The notes below the pieces were generated by a model that worked only from the letters and a program-made list of their open reading frames with translations, searched no databases and was not told where the DNA came from. Shown piece by piece: positions 33,531 through 42,929 of a DNA stretch of 64,000 nt; the stretch's first letter is position 1, and every line of letters starts with the position of its first letter. A program made the position numbers and the translations under genes. This stretch comes from DASXHZ01 sp036488085. Lineage in GTDB: Bacteria; Acidobacteriota; Thermoanaerobaculia; Gp7-AA8. Location: contig DASXHZ010000074.1 in the NCBI GenBank assembly GCA_036488085.1, positions 1 through 64,000 of the forward strand, written 5' to 3'.

Positions 33531-34121
33531 ATGGAACTGGCCGACGCAGCGACGGTGAGCCGGGCACGGTCGGGAGACGCCGACGCGTTCCGGCAACTCG
33601 TGGAGCGCCACAGCAAAGCCATCTTTCGAGTGGCGTATCGCATGACCGGGAATGAACATGATGCCGACGACGTGGTCCAGGAGACCCTCATCCGTGCCTG
33701 GCGCCAGATGGGCGGGTTCGAAGAGAGGGCGAACTTCTCGACCTGGGTCCATCGCATCGCCGTCAACTGCTCGCTCGACCTCCTCCGGTCCCGCAACCGC
33801 CACGAAAAGAACGAGATGAGCACGAACCAGAACGACGACGACGATCCGCCCAACGAGCTCGCATCGACCGATCCACAGCCCGACCGCCTCCTCCTTAGCA
33901 GGGAATTGCAGGTACGAGTCGGCGCGGCGATGGAGAGTCTCTCGGGCAACGAGCGGACCGCATTCGTTCTCCGCCACTTTGACGGCATGCCGGTCGACGA
34001 GATCGGCAAAACCCTCGGCATCCAGGTCAACGCCGCGAAGCACACCATTTTCCGCGCGGTGCGGAAACTTCGCGCGTCGCTGGAGCCACTCGTAAGGACA
34101 AACCCATCATGCAGCACCTAA
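33531..34121 (+). CDS. ECF-type RNA polymerase sigma factor
   Basis: 196 aa, ATG at 33531. Region 2: VERHSKAIFRVAYRMTGNEHDADDVVQETLIRAWRQ and FSTWVHRIAVN. Region 4: LSGNERTAFVLRHFDGMPVDEIGKTLGIQVNAAKHTIFRAVRKLR. The following gene, which overlaps it by 13 bp, is a zinc-finger anti-sigma-like protein, so regulation by a membrane partner is expected. Controls unknown genes; perhaps its own operon. Confidence 0.95.
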   Translation: MELADAATVSRARSGDADAFRQLVERHSKAIFRVAYRMTGNEHDADDVVQETLIRAWRQMGGFEERANFSTWVHRIAVNCSLDLLRSRNRHEKNEMSTNQNDDDDPPNELASTDPQPDRLLLSRELQVRVGAAMESLSGNERTAFVLRHFDGMPVDEIGKTLGIQVNAAKHTIFRAVRKLRASLEPLVRTNPSCST

Positions 34122-34894
34122 CCGAAGAACAGCTCGTCGCGCACTATTACAGCGACGACGACGCTCCCGCCGCCGCGAACGAGCACCTCGAGTCGTGCCC
34201 GGCCTGCGCCGCTGAATTCGACGCAATCTCCCGCGTGCTCGCGCTCGTGAAAGATGCGCCGATCCCTGAACGCGGTGACGATTACGGCGAACAAGTCTGG
34301 AACCGTCTCCGCTGGCGCCTCGGCGCGCCGAGCCGCCACAAGCAGTGGCAGTGGCTCTCCGTCGCCGCGGTGTTGGCTATGGGTCTCTGCACCGGCGTGG
34401 TGTGGAACGGACGCCATTCGCCGCGGGAGGAGACGGTCAGAGATCAGCAACAGGCGCGGGTTTCCGCGCCGGCCGCCGGCAAGATTGCGGGTGCCGCACA
34501 GAACAGTCAGAACCAACGTGTACTGGTGGTCGTGGTCAGCGATCACCTGGAAGCGTCCGAGAGAATGCTGACCGATCTCTCGAACGCCGACGCGAGCCAG
34601 ACCTTCGACGCCGAGTCGCAGCAGCAGCGTGCGGCGGAGCTGGTGGCCTCCAACCGGATCTACAGACAGACCGCGATGCAGCACGGCGACGAGCGCATCG
34701 CCTCGCTGCTGACCGATCTCGAACCGATCCTCGTCGAGCTGGCGCACGCCGGCAAAACGCTCAGCCCCGACGAGCTCGCATCCATCCAGAAACGCATTGA
34801 AACCAAAGGACTGCTGTTCAAAGTGCGCGTCATGAGCGCGCAGACCAGCGGCGGCGACCGCGTTCCCGCGGCGCCAGTCGCAAACACCCTGTGA
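34109..34894 (+). CDS. Anti-sigma factor with zinc finger and membrane segment
   Basis: 261 aa. N-terminal ZAS-like motif: HYYSDDD...EHLESCPACAAEF (H-x3-C-x2-C), the region that binds and silences ECF sigma factors. A single membrane segment (about 85-105, WLSVAAVLAMGLCTGVVW) follows and the long C-terminal part is likely periplasmic and helical. Overlap of the start with the sigma gene supports a sigma/anti-sigma pair. Confidence 0.87.
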   Translation: MQHLTEEQLVAHYYSDDDAPAAANEHLESCPACAAEFDAISRVLALVKDAPIPERGDDYGEQVWNRLRWRLGAPSRHKQWQWLSVAAVLAMGLCTGVVWNGRHSPREETVRDQQQARVSAPAAGKIAGAAQNSQNQRVLVVVVSDHLEASERMLTDLSNADASQTFDAESQQQRAAELVASNRIYRQTAMQHGDERIASLLTDLEPILVELAHAGKTLSPDELASIQKRIETKGLLFKVRVMSAQTSGGDRVPAAPVANTL

Positions 34895-34902
34895 GGACGA
34901 AC

Positions 34903-36150
34903 ATGACCAAGAAAATCATCCTGTCGCTCATCGCGCTCTTCACGATCGCGCTGACCCCCGCGTTCGGCGACTGGCCGACGGCAGACCAAGCGAAAGACAA
35001 GTCGGACCGCGAAGAAGCGCGTGCCGATCGTGAACAGAACCACTACGACGAAGCGACCGAGGCGCTCGACGATCACGAATGGCGCCGCGCCATCGCGCTG
35101 TTCAAAGACGTCGCCCGCTCGGCAGGCGCGCACGCCGACGCCGCGATCTACTGGACGGCGTACGCCCAGGCGAAGAACGGCGACCGCACCGACGCGCTCG
35201 CGACCCTGCTCGAGCTCCAGAAGGCGTTCCCGAGGAGCAAGTACATCGAGGACGCGAAGTCACTCGACGTTGAGATCCGCCAGAACGCCGGCCAGACCGT
35301 CGTCGTCGAGCACGAGTCCGATGACGACGTGAAGCTGATGGCGCTCAACGGCCTGATGAACACCGACCCGGAGCGTGCCATCCCGATCCTGGAGAACATC
35401 CTCCACAGCCCGTCGTCGTCGCCGAAGATGAAGGACCGCGCGCTCTTCGTGCTGAGCCAGACCAACTCGCCGCGCGCGACCGACACGCTGAGCCGGATCG
35501 CGAAAGACGGCTCGAACCGCGACCTGCAGTCTCGCGCCCTCAGGTACCTCGGCATCATGGGCGGCGACAACAGCCGGAAGATCCTCGAAGACGTCTATCG
35601 GACGAGCGGCGATGTCGAAGTGAAGCGAACGGTGCTCAAGTCGTTCATGATTTCCGGCGATCGCGCGCGTCTCTTCGCGCTCGCCCGCAGCGAACAGGAT
35701 CCTAAGCTCCGTGGCGACGCGGTCCGTCAGCTCGGCGTCATGGGTGCCCGCAACGAGCTCGCCGATCTGTACAACAGCGAGACCTCGATCGAGGTGAAGA
35801 AGAGCATCATCCAAGCGATGTTCATCGGCGGGTCGGCCGACAAGCTCGGCGACCTCGCGCGCAATGAGAAGAATCCCGAGCTCCGCATCGCCGCGATCAG
35901 AAGCCTCGGCCTCATCAGCGGCGAACGCACGTCGCCGATCCTGAAGTCTCTCTACGACAGCGATCCGAACGTCGACGTCCGCCACGCCGTGATCACCGCG
36001 CTCTTCCTCCATGGTGATGCCAAAACGCTCGTCGCCCTCGGCCGCGCGGAGAAGAACCCCGACCTTCGCAAGGCGATCGTCACGAAGCTCTCGATCATGA
36101 ACTCGAAGGATGCCGCCGACTTCCTCCTCGACATCCTCAACGAGAAGTAA
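34903..36150 (+). CDS. Secreted HEAT-repeat protein
   Basis: 415 aa, ATG at 34903 (GAGG site before it; GTG at 34891 is also open). Sec signal MTKKIILSLIALFTIALTPAFG, a short helical hairpin region with TPR-like turns (DDHEWRRAIALFKDVARSAG), then about ten ~30-aa HEAT-type repeats, seen in patterns such as LQSRALRYLGIMGGDNSRKIL, LRGDAVRQLGVMGARNELADL and LRIAAIRSLGLISGERTSPIL. Extracytoplasmic scaffold. Same operon as the sigma/anti-sigma pair and perhaps a target or sensor partner. Confidence 0.85.
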   Translation: MTKKIILSLIALFTIALTPAFGDWPTADQAKDKSDREEARADREQNHYDEATEALDDHEWRRAIALFKDVARSAGAHADAAIYWTAYAQAKNGDRTDALATLLELQKAFPRSKYIEDAKSLDVEIRQNAGQTVVVEHESDDDVKLMALNGLMNTDPERAIPILENILHSPSSSPKMKDRALFVLSQTNSPRATDTLSRIAKDGSNRDLQSRALRYLGIMGGDNSRKILEDVYRTSGDVEVKRTVLKSFMISGDRARLFALARSEQDPKLRGDAVRQLGVMGARNELADLYNSETSIEVKKSIIQAMFIGGSADKLGDLARNEKNPELRIAAIRSLGLISGERTSPILKSLYDSDPNVDVRHAVITALFLHGDAKTLVALGRAEKNPDLRKAIVTKLSIMNSKDAADFLLDILNEK

Positions 36151-37469
36151 TCAGAGGGTCTGCGCGAAGATCCAGCAGAGCAGCAGCACGACCGGCAGGT
36201 GAAACATCAGTTGCAGGATGGAGTAGCCTGCCAGGTCGCGCGCGCGGACGTTCAGGATCCCCATCAGCGGCAACATCCAGAATGGGTTGATCAGGTTCGG
36301 TAGGGCCTCGGTGGCGTTGTAGATCTGGACGGTCCACCCGAGGTGCATGTGCCACGCTTTCGCCGCCGCCATGATGTACGGAGCCTCGACCACCCACTTG
36401 CCTCCGCCCGACGGCACGAACATGCCGAGGATCGCTGAGTAGAGGCCGACCACGATGGGGAACGTGGTCTTCGTCGTGACTGCGACGAACACGCGCGAGA
36501 GGTGAGCGGCGATCGGCGTCTTCGAGATCATCCCGAAGATGCCGCCGTAGAACGGGAACTGGATCAGGACGCCGGCGGTGGCGGGGACGGATCGCGTAAC
36601 GGCTCGCAGAAACGATCGTGGCCGCCAGTGGAGCAGCAGGCCGGCGGCGAGGAACGCAAGGTTGAAGTTGTTGAGGTCGAGCGCGGCGAGGCCGCCCTTT
36701 TCGCGGATGTTCAGGAAGAGGAACGCGAACATCAGCGCGCTGACCGCGACCGCGAGGATCGGCGAGCCTTTGTCTTCAACGATCTCCTCCGGGGGGAAGG
36801 TCATCGTCTTTGCTTCTTCTTCCGTCGGCGCGGAGAAGTAGGCGATCGTGACGGACATCGCGATTAGGACCGCGGCCATGACGAGGTTCTGCCAGAGAAA
36901 GATCGTCTGCGTCAGCGGGATGACGCCGGTGATCGCGAGCAGCGCCGGCGGGATGGACGACTTCGTCGCCTGGAGCAGCGCCGCCGAGAAGGAGAGGCCG
37001 AGCGCCCAGACGCTGCCGAGGCCGAGGTATGCGGCGGCGCCGATGGCTCGGTAGTCGACGCGCTCGACGCGGCGCGTGATCTCGCGGACGAGGAGGCCGG
37101 TGAAGATCAGCGACAGGCCCCAGGAGATCAGCGACGACAACATCGCGAACGCGGCGACGAACGCCACCGCACCGCGAGCGGTCTTAGGAATCGACGCCAG
37201 GCGCGCCGTCAGCTTCGCGACCGGCGGCGACGACGCCACCACGAACCGCCGACGATTACGATTGCCATCTGCATCGTGAAGTTGACGAGCGACCAGAAAC
37301 CGCCGCCGAACTCGATCACCAGCTTCGCCGGCGCCACGCCGATCGTCATTCCTCCCACGAACACGACGACGATCGTGGCAAGCGCGAAGACCAACGCGTC
37401 GGGGAAGAACCGCTCGCACATTTCCGCGATGCGAGACCCGGCGCGAGCGAGGAGTGACGCGTTCCGCAT
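36151..37469 (-). pseudogene. Short-chain fatty-acid transporter AtoE-like, frameshifted
   Basis: AtoE-family membrane transporter split between two frames. The first part (ATG 37469: RIAEMCERFFPDALVFALATIVVVFVG, FWSLVNFTMQMAIVIVGG) runs out of frame near 37235; the rest continues in another frame with FVVASSPPVAKLTARLASIPK, exactly the next family segment, and goes to the normal C-terminus (ILNVRARDLAGYSILQLM, FAQTL). A single-base indel (one base missing, or two extra) explains it. It is a true lesion, a sequencing error, or programmed shift. Would take up short-chain fatty acids such as acetoacetate/butyrate if intact. Confidence 0.8.
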
Positions 37470-37560
37470 GAGCGCGATTCTAGCTGGCATCTTTGGCGCC
37501 CCTTGGAAGGGGTTTTTGCACATGAAGTCGGCGGGTGAGTTCAAGCGGAGCTGACGATGA

Positions 37561-37656
37561 GATTCGAGGTTCGAGGGAAGAAGGAAGAGTCGAAGAGCGT
37601 AGCGGCGAACAGGTTCTCCTTTACCTCTTCATTCTTCGCTCGAACCTCGAACCTCT
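37561..37656. repeat. Palindrome with GAGGTTCGAG-type arms
   Basis: Left arm 37561-37589 (GATTCGAGGTTCGAGGGAAG and so on) and right arm 37625-37656 are inverted copies with a few mismatches. The loop contains CGAAGAGCGTAGCGG. Lies between divergent atoE-like and histone-tail-like genes, about 90 bp before the latter start. Confidence 0.75.
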
Positions 37657-37743
37657 TCCTCAGTCCGACTTTGTGCCCAATTGCCGTTTGAGAATCTGTG
37701 GCGCGCCTGATGCACTCGAACTGATGCGTAAACGGAGGAAGAA

Positions 37744-38163
37744 ATGGCGTCAGCGAAGGCGACGATCGATCACGACGAGATCCGGAAATGGGTCGAGGCG
37801 CGTGGCGGGATTCCGGCTCATGTGAAGCGCACCGGCTCGAAGCGCGGGAACCCCGGCGTGCTGCGGATCGACTACCCCGGCTTCAGCGGCGAAGAGTCGC
37901 TCGAACAGATCGATTGGGACCAGTGGTTCGACTGGTTCGACCGCGACAAGCTCGCGTTCCTCTATCAGGACGAAAAGAAGAGCCGGTTCTCGAAGCTGGT
38001 CGACCGGTCGAGCGTCGAGATTTCGACGCCGCGCTCGCGAAAGCGCGCTGCAGCTTCAAAGAAGACATCGTCGAAGAAGACATCGTCAAAGAAAGCCTCA
38101 TCCAAGAAAGCCTCATCCAAGAAAGCCTCATCCAAGAAGAAGGCGTCAGCGAAGCGACGGTAG
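37744..38163 (+). CDS. Small protein with histone-H1-like Lys/Ala/Ser tail
   Basis: 139 aa, ATG at 37744. Folded N-terminal part (IDHDEIRKWVEARGGIPAHV, YPGFSGEESLEQIDWDQWFDWFD, LAFLYQDEKKS) of a family known in several bacteria as hypothetical proteins, then a tail of SSKK repeats (from about residue 95) resembling histone H1-like C-termini. The tail is encoded by 15-bp tandem repeats. Nucleic-acid binding is a likely property. 34 bp upstream of the pyruvate oxidase-like gene. Confidence 0.8.
   Translation: MASAKATIDHDEIRKWVEARGGIPAHVKRTGSKRGNPGVLRIDYPGFSGEESLEQIDWDQWFDWFDRDKLAFLYQDEKKSRFSKLVDRSSVEISTPRSRKRAAASKKTSSKKTSSKKASSKKASSKKASSKKKASAKRR
38085..38142 (+). repeat. 15-bp tandem repeats coding the SSKK tail
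   Basis: Three copies of a 15-base unit containing GCCTCATCCAAGAAA, preceded by related AAGACATCGTC units. In frame with the tail of the histone-like protein, so copy number changes would only change the tail length. Confidence 0.8.
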
Positions 38164-38197
38164 CTGCTTGGGAACGCGTCGTGCTGGACGCGCTTTC

Positions 38198-39979
38198 ATG
38201 GCCAAGCAGACAGTCGCTGATTTCCTCGTCCATCGCCTCCAGGCGTGGGGTGTCAACCGCCTCTACGGTTATCCTGGCGACGGCATCGCCGGCATCATGG
38301 GGGCGCTGGAGCGCGTCGGCGACGCCATGCAGTTCACCCAGGTGCGGCATGAGGAGATGGCGGCCTTCATGGCGTGCGCTCACGCCAAGTTCACCGGCGA
38401 GCCCGGCGTCTGTCTCGCGACGTCGGGACCCGGCGCGATCCACCTTCTGAACGGCCTTTACGACGCCAAGCTCGACCATCAGCCGGTGGTCGCGATCGTG
38501 GGCCAGACGTCGCGCCTCGCGATGGGGGGCAACTACCAGCAGGAGGTCGACCTCCAGTCGCTCTTCAAGGACGTCGCGTCCGATTACGTGCAGACCGCGA
38601 TGGCGCCGGCGCAGATCCGCCATCTCGTCGACCGCGCGTTCCGCATCGCCCGGGCGCAGCGGGGCGTCACCTGCATCATCGTCCCGAACGACCTGCAGGA
38701 AGAGCCGTACGAGGCGCCGCCGCACAAGCACTCCACGATTCACTCCGGCGTCGGCTGGACCACGCCGCGCGTTATTCCGACGATGGAGGACCTGCAGCGC
38801 GCCGCCAACGCCCTCAATGAAGGCAAGAGAGTGGCGATGCTCATCGGCCAGGGCGCCATGCGCGCCTCCGAGGAGGTCATCGAAGTCGCCGATCTCCTCG
38901 GCGCCGGCGTCGCCAAAGCGCTCCTCGGCAAGGCCGCGCTCCCGGACGATCTCCCGTTCGTCACCGGCTCGATCGGCCTCCTCGGTACGAAGCCGTCGTG
39001 GACGCTGATGAGCGAGTGCGACACCCTGCTGATGGTCGGATCGTCGTTCCCCTATCCCGAGTTTCTGCCGGATGAGGGACAAGCGCGCGGTGTGCAGATC
39101 GACATCGACGGGAAGATGCTCTCCATCCGCTATCCGATGGAGGTCAACCTCATCGGCGACAGCCAGGAGTCGCTGCGCGCGCTGAGGCCGCTGTTGAAGC
39201 GAAAGGCCGACCGCTCGTGGCGGGAAAAGATCGAGGGCGAGATTAAGGAGTGGTGGAAGCTGATGGAGGAGCGAGCGTTGGAGGACGCGGATCCGATCAA
39301 TCCGCAACGCGTCTTCTTCGAGCTTTCGCCGCGCCTGCCCGAGCGCTGCATTGTCGCCGCTGATTCCGGCTCGACCGCGAGCTGGTACGCGCGCGATCTC
39401 AAGTTCAAGCGCGACATGATGGGATCGCTCTCGGGCAACCTCGCGACGATGGGGCCGGGCGTCCCCTACGTCATCGCCGCGAAGTTCGCCTTTCCCGACC
39501 GCGTCGCGATCGCCCTCGTCGGCGACGGCGCGTTCCAAATGAACGGGATGAACGAGGTGATCACGATCGCGAAGTACTACAAGGAATGGAGCGACCCGCG
39601 GCTCATCATCTGCGTCCTGAAAAACCATGACCTCAACATGGTCACGTGGGAGCAGCGAGTGATGTCGGGAGATGCGAGGTACGAGGCCTCGCAGCTGATG
39701 CCGGACTTCCCCTACGCGGAATTCGGGCGGTCGCTCGGCCTCGGCGGCATCCGCGTCGAAAAGCCTGACCAGATCGGCGCCGCGTGGGACGAAGCGCTAA
39801 GCGCAAAGATGCCCACCATTCTCGAGTTCCATACCGATCCGGAGGTGCCGCCGCTGCCGCCGCACATCACGAAGGATCAGGCGAAGAAGTTCCTGGAGGC
39901 GTTGATCAAAGACCCCGCCCGTGGAGACATGATCAAGGAGTCGATGAAGGAGATGTTCGCGTCAGTGTTGAAGAAGTAG
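38198..39979 (+). CDS. Pyruvate oxidase-like thiamine-diphosphate enzyme
   Basis: 593 aa, ATG at 38198. TPP enzyme layout: N-terminal Pyr domain with the catalytic glutamate in QVRHEEMAAFMACAHAK, central FAD/regulatory domain (KRVAMLIGQGAMRASEE), C-terminal PP domain with the ThDP motif VGDGAFQMNGMNEVITI and KNHDLNMVTWEQR. PoxB-type pyruvate oxidase or acetolactate-synthase-like; GDYRYEASQ-type C-terminus argues for PoxB (pyruvate to acetate and CO2, electrons to quinone). Its partner in electron use might be the next gene, but that is not shown. Confidence 0.87.
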   Translation: MAKQTVADFLVHRLQAWGVNRLYGYPGDGIAGIMGALERVGDAMQFTQVRHEEMAAFMACAHAKFTGEPGVCLATSGPGAIHLLNGLYDAKLDHQPVVAIVGQTSRLAMGGNYQQEVDLQSLFKDVASDYVQTAMAPAQIRHLVDRAFRIARAQRGVTCIIVPNDLQEEPYEAPPHKHSTIHSGVGWTTPRVIPTMEDLQRAANALNEGKRVAMLIGQGAMRASEEVIEVADLLGAGVAKALLGKAALPDDLPFVTGSIGLLGTKPSWTLMSECDTLLMVGSSFPYPEFLPDEGQARGVQIDIDGKMLSIRYPMEVNLIGDSQESLRALRPLLKRKADRSWREKIEGEIKEWWKLMEERALEDADPINPQRVFFELSPRLPERCIVAADSGSTASWYARDLKFKRDMMGSLSGNLATMGPGVPYVIAAKFAFPDRVAIALVGDGAFQMNGMNEVITIAKYYKEWSDPRLIICVLKNHDLNMVTWEQRVMSGDARYEASQLMPDFPYAEFGRSLGLGGIRVEKPDQIGAAWDEALSAKMPTILEFHTDPEVPPLPPHITKDQAKKFLEALIKDPARGDMIKESMKEMFASVLKK

Positions 39980-39980
39980 A

Positions 39981-42929
39981 GTGACGACCGTGCGCGACGA
40001 ACAGACCCGTTTCACGCCGATCGCGTTCCCGAACGACCGTCCTGTGCATCCGCGGATTCACAGTGACCGCATCCAGTCTCTGAACGTCGACGCGGCGGCG
40101 CTCGCATCGGCTCTCTCGCGTGAGGTCCGCGGCGAGGTGCGATTCGACGACGGCTCGCTCGCGCTCTACGCCACCGACGCCTCGAATTACCGGCAGATCC
40201 CGATCGGCGTCGTGCTCCCACGCGACGAGAACGACGTCCTTGCGACGATCGCGCTGGCGCGCCAGTTCAACGCCCCGATCCTCGCGCGCGGCGGCGGGAC
40301 GTCGCTCGCCGGCCAGTGCTGCAACGTCGCCGTGATCATGGACTTCTCGAAGTACATGCACGAGATCGTCGAGATGAACATCGCGGAGAAATTCGCGCGC
40401 GTCCATCCCGGCATCATCCTGGACGACCTCCGCGACGCCGCCGAGAAGCACGAGCTGACGTTCGGCCCCGATCCCGCGACCCACACGCACTGCACGATCG
40501 GCGGAATGATCGGCAACAACTCCTGCGGCGTGCACGCCCTCATGGCCGGCAAGACGGTCGACAACATCGAAGAGCTCGACGTCGTCACGTACGACGGCAT
40601 CCGCATGCGAGTCGGCCCGACCAGCGACGACGAGCTGGTGCGGATCATCGCGGAAGGCGGCCGGCGCGGCGGGATCTACGCCGGCATGAAGTCGATCCGC
40701 GACCGCTTCGCCGATCAGATTCGCACTCGCTACCCGAAGATCCCGCGCCGCGTCTCTGGCTACAACCTCGATAGTCTCCTGCCGGAGAACGGCTTCAACG
40801 TCGCACAAGCCCTCGTCGGCACGGAGTGCACGTGCGTGGTCGTGCTCGAGGCGAAGTGCAAGCTGGTCTGCTCGCCTCCCAAGCGCGTCCTCGTGCTCGT
40901 CGGCTACCCCACGGCGTTCGACGCCGCGGATCACGTTCCCGAGATCCTGAAGTTCAAGCCGATCGGGCTCGAAGGCATGGATGACCTGCTGGTCGAGGCC
41001 GAGAAGGCGAAGCACCTCAATCCAGGCGGACTCGCGCTCATGCCGGAGGGCGGCGGCTGGCTCTTCGTCGAATTCGGCGCCGAGACCGTGGACGAGGCGC
41101 GGGCGGACGCGCAGAAGATGGTGGACGCCATTCGCGGCGAGGTGAAGTCGATCAAACTGATCGACGACACGACGCAGCAGAAGATGGTCTGGGGTGTTCG
41201 CGAGTCCGGCCTCGGCGCCACCGCATTCCGGCCCGGCACTCCCCGCACGTGGGAAGGGTGGGAGGACTCGGCGGTCGCGCCCGAGAAACTGGGCGGCTAT
41301 CTCCGCGATCTTCGGAAGCTGCTCGACAAGTACGACTACGTCGGCGATCTGTACGGCCACTTCGGCCAGGGCTGCGTCCACACCCGCAACAACTTCGATC
41401 TCGAGTCGCTGGAGGGCATCGCCAAGTACCGCTCATACATCGACGAGGCGGCCGATCTCGTCGTCTCGTACGGCGGTTCGCTCTCCGGCGAGCACGGCGA
41501 CGGCCAGTCGCGCGCCGACCTGCTGCCGAAGATGTTCGGCGAGGAGTTGGTCGGCGCGTTCCGCGAGTTCAAGTCGCTGTGGGACCCGGAGTGGAAGATG
41601 AACCCGGGCAAGATCGTCACCCCTTACCACCCGACCGAGAACCTCCGCCTCGGCGCCGACTACCGTCCATGGTCGCCCCAGACGCACTTCCAGTTTCCGG
41701 AAGACGAGGGACGCATCGACCGCGCGATCCTCCGCTGTGTCGGCGTCGGAAAGTGCCGGCGGATGGAGGCGGGGACGATGTGTCCGAGCTTCATGGCGAC
41801 ACGCGAGGAGGAGCATTCGACACGCGGGCGTTCTCGTCTTTTCTTCGAGATGTTCCAGGGCGAAGCGATCCCCGACAACTGGAAGAACGAAGCGGTCAAA
41901 GAGGCGCTCGACCTCTGTCTCGCGTGCAAGGGATGCAAGGGCGAGTGCCCCGTCAACGTCGACATGGCGACGTACAAGGCGGAGTTCCTCTCGCACTACT
42001 ACGAACGCCGCCTCCGTCCGCTGAGCGCCTACACGATGGGCTGGATCCATCGGTGGTCGCGCCTCGCGGAGCTCGCGCCGCGGCTCGCGAATCTCACGAT
42101 GCCGCTGCTCAAGTCGTTCACCGGTATCGCGAAGCAACGCCGGATGCCGAAGTACGCGCGCAAGACGTTCCGCCAGCTTTTCCGCGAAAGCACCTCGGAG
42201 CCGAACCGCCGTGTCGTCCTCTGGCCTGACACGTTCAACAATCACTTCCATCCCGACACGGCCGTCGCCGCGGTCGAAGTCCTCGAAGCCGCCGGCTATC
42301 ACGTCACGATTCCGCGCAAACGGCTCTGCTGCGGTCGTCCGCTCTACGACTGGGGCTTCCTGAAGATGGCCAAGAAGCTCCTGCGCGAGATCCTCGACAC
42401 ACTCGCCCCCGAGATCGACGAAGGCGTCGCGATCATCGGGCTCGAGCCGAGCTGTGTCTCCGTCTTCCGCGACGAGCTCGTGAACCTCTTCCCGAACGAC
42501 GCACGCGCGAAGAGGCTGTCGAAGCTCGCCGTGACGCTGAGCGAGTTCATCGAGCGCGAAGGCGATCGCTTCAAGCTCCCGCACCTCGATGGCAAGGCGC
42601 TCGTCCAGGCGCACTGCCATCACGCCGCAATCCTGGGTTTCGGCGACGAAGAGAAGGTGCTGAAAGGCATCGGCCTCGATGTCCACAAGCCCGACTCCGG
42701 CTGCTGCGGCATGGCCGGTGCGTTCGGCTTCGAGGAGAAGAATTACGAAGTCTCCACGCGCCTCGGCGAGCGAGTGCTGATCCCCGAGGTCCGCGCCGCG
42801 TCGCCCGACACCCTCATCGTCGCGGATGGCTTCTCCTGCCGCGAGCAGATCCACCAGATGACCGGCCGCGAAACACTTCACCTCGCGCAGGTGCTGCAGC
42901 GCGCGCTACGCGATCAACGCGGCAGATAG
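39981..42929 (+). CDS. FAD/FeS dehydrogenase of 2-hydroxyacids (YdiJ/D-2-HGDH-like)
   Basis: 982 aa, GTG at 39981. N-terminal FAD-binding domain (YRQIPIGVVLPRDENDV, ARGGGTSLAGQC, IGGMIGNNSCGVHAL), FAD-oxidase C domain to about 560 (GHFGQGCVHTRNNF, SGEHGDGQSRADLLPK), a ferredoxin-like region (CVGVGKCRRMEAGTMCPSF; CLACKGCKGECPVNVDM) and C-terminal CCG repeats (LCCGRPLYDWG, GCCGMAGAFG). Fused architecture as in YdiJ: oxidises a 2-hydroxyacid, perhaps D-lactate or D-2-hydroxyglutarate. Adjacent to a pyruvate enzyme, a role in lactate/pyruvate exchange is possible. Confidence 0.92.
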   Translation: MTTVRDEQTRFTPIAFPNDRPVHPRIHSDRIQSLNVDAAALASALSREVRGEVRFDDGSLALYATDASNYRQIPIGVVLPRDENDVLATIALARQFNAPILARGGGTSLAGQCCNVAVIMDFSKYMHEIVEMNIAEKFARVHPGIILDDLRDAAEKHELTFGPDPATHTHCTIGGMIGNNSCGVHALMAGKTVDNIEELDVVTYDGIRMRVGPTSDDELVRIIAEGGRRGGIYAGMKSIRDRFADQIRTRYPKIPRRVSGYNLDSLLPENGFNVAQALVGTECTCVVVLEAKCKLVCSPPKRVLVLVGYPTAFDAADHVPEILKFKPIGLEGMDDLLVEAEKAKHLNPGGLALMPEGGGWLFVEFGAETVDEARADAQKMVDAIRGEVKSIKLIDDTTQQKMVWGVRESGLGATAFRPGTPRTWEGWEDSAVAPEKLGGYLRDLRKLLDKYDYVGDLYGHFGQGCVHTRNNFDLESLEGIAKYRSYIDEAADLVVSYGGSLSGEHGDGQSRADLLPKMFGEELVGAFREFKSLWDPEWKMNPGKIVTPYHPTENLRLGADYRPWSPQTHFQFPEDEGRIDRAILRCVGVGKCRRMEAGTMCPSFMATREEEHSTRGRSRLFFEMFQGEAIPDNWKNEAVKEALDLCLACKGCKGECPVNVDMATYKAEFLSHYYERRLRPLSAYTMGWIHRWSRLAELAPRLANLTMPLLKSFTGIAKQRRMPKYARKTFRQLFRESTSEPNRRVVLWPDTFNNHFHPDTAVAAVEVLEAAGYHVTIPRKRLCCGRPLYDWGFLKMAKKLLREILDTLAPEIDEGVAIIGLEPSCVSVFRDELVNLFPNDARAKRLSKLAVTLSEFIEREGDRFKLPHLDGKALVQAHCHHAAILGFGDEEKVLKGIGLDVHKPDSGCCGMAGAFGFEEKNYEVSTRLGERVLIPEVRAASPDTLIVADGFSCREQIHQMTGRETLHLAQVLQRALRDQRGR

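Noticed and set aside
37499..37517. CCCC-TTGGAA-GGGG hairpin plus T5 as a plus-strand terminator
   Set aside because: No plus-strand gene ends there; stem is only four pairs and it lies just upstream of the atoE-like start.
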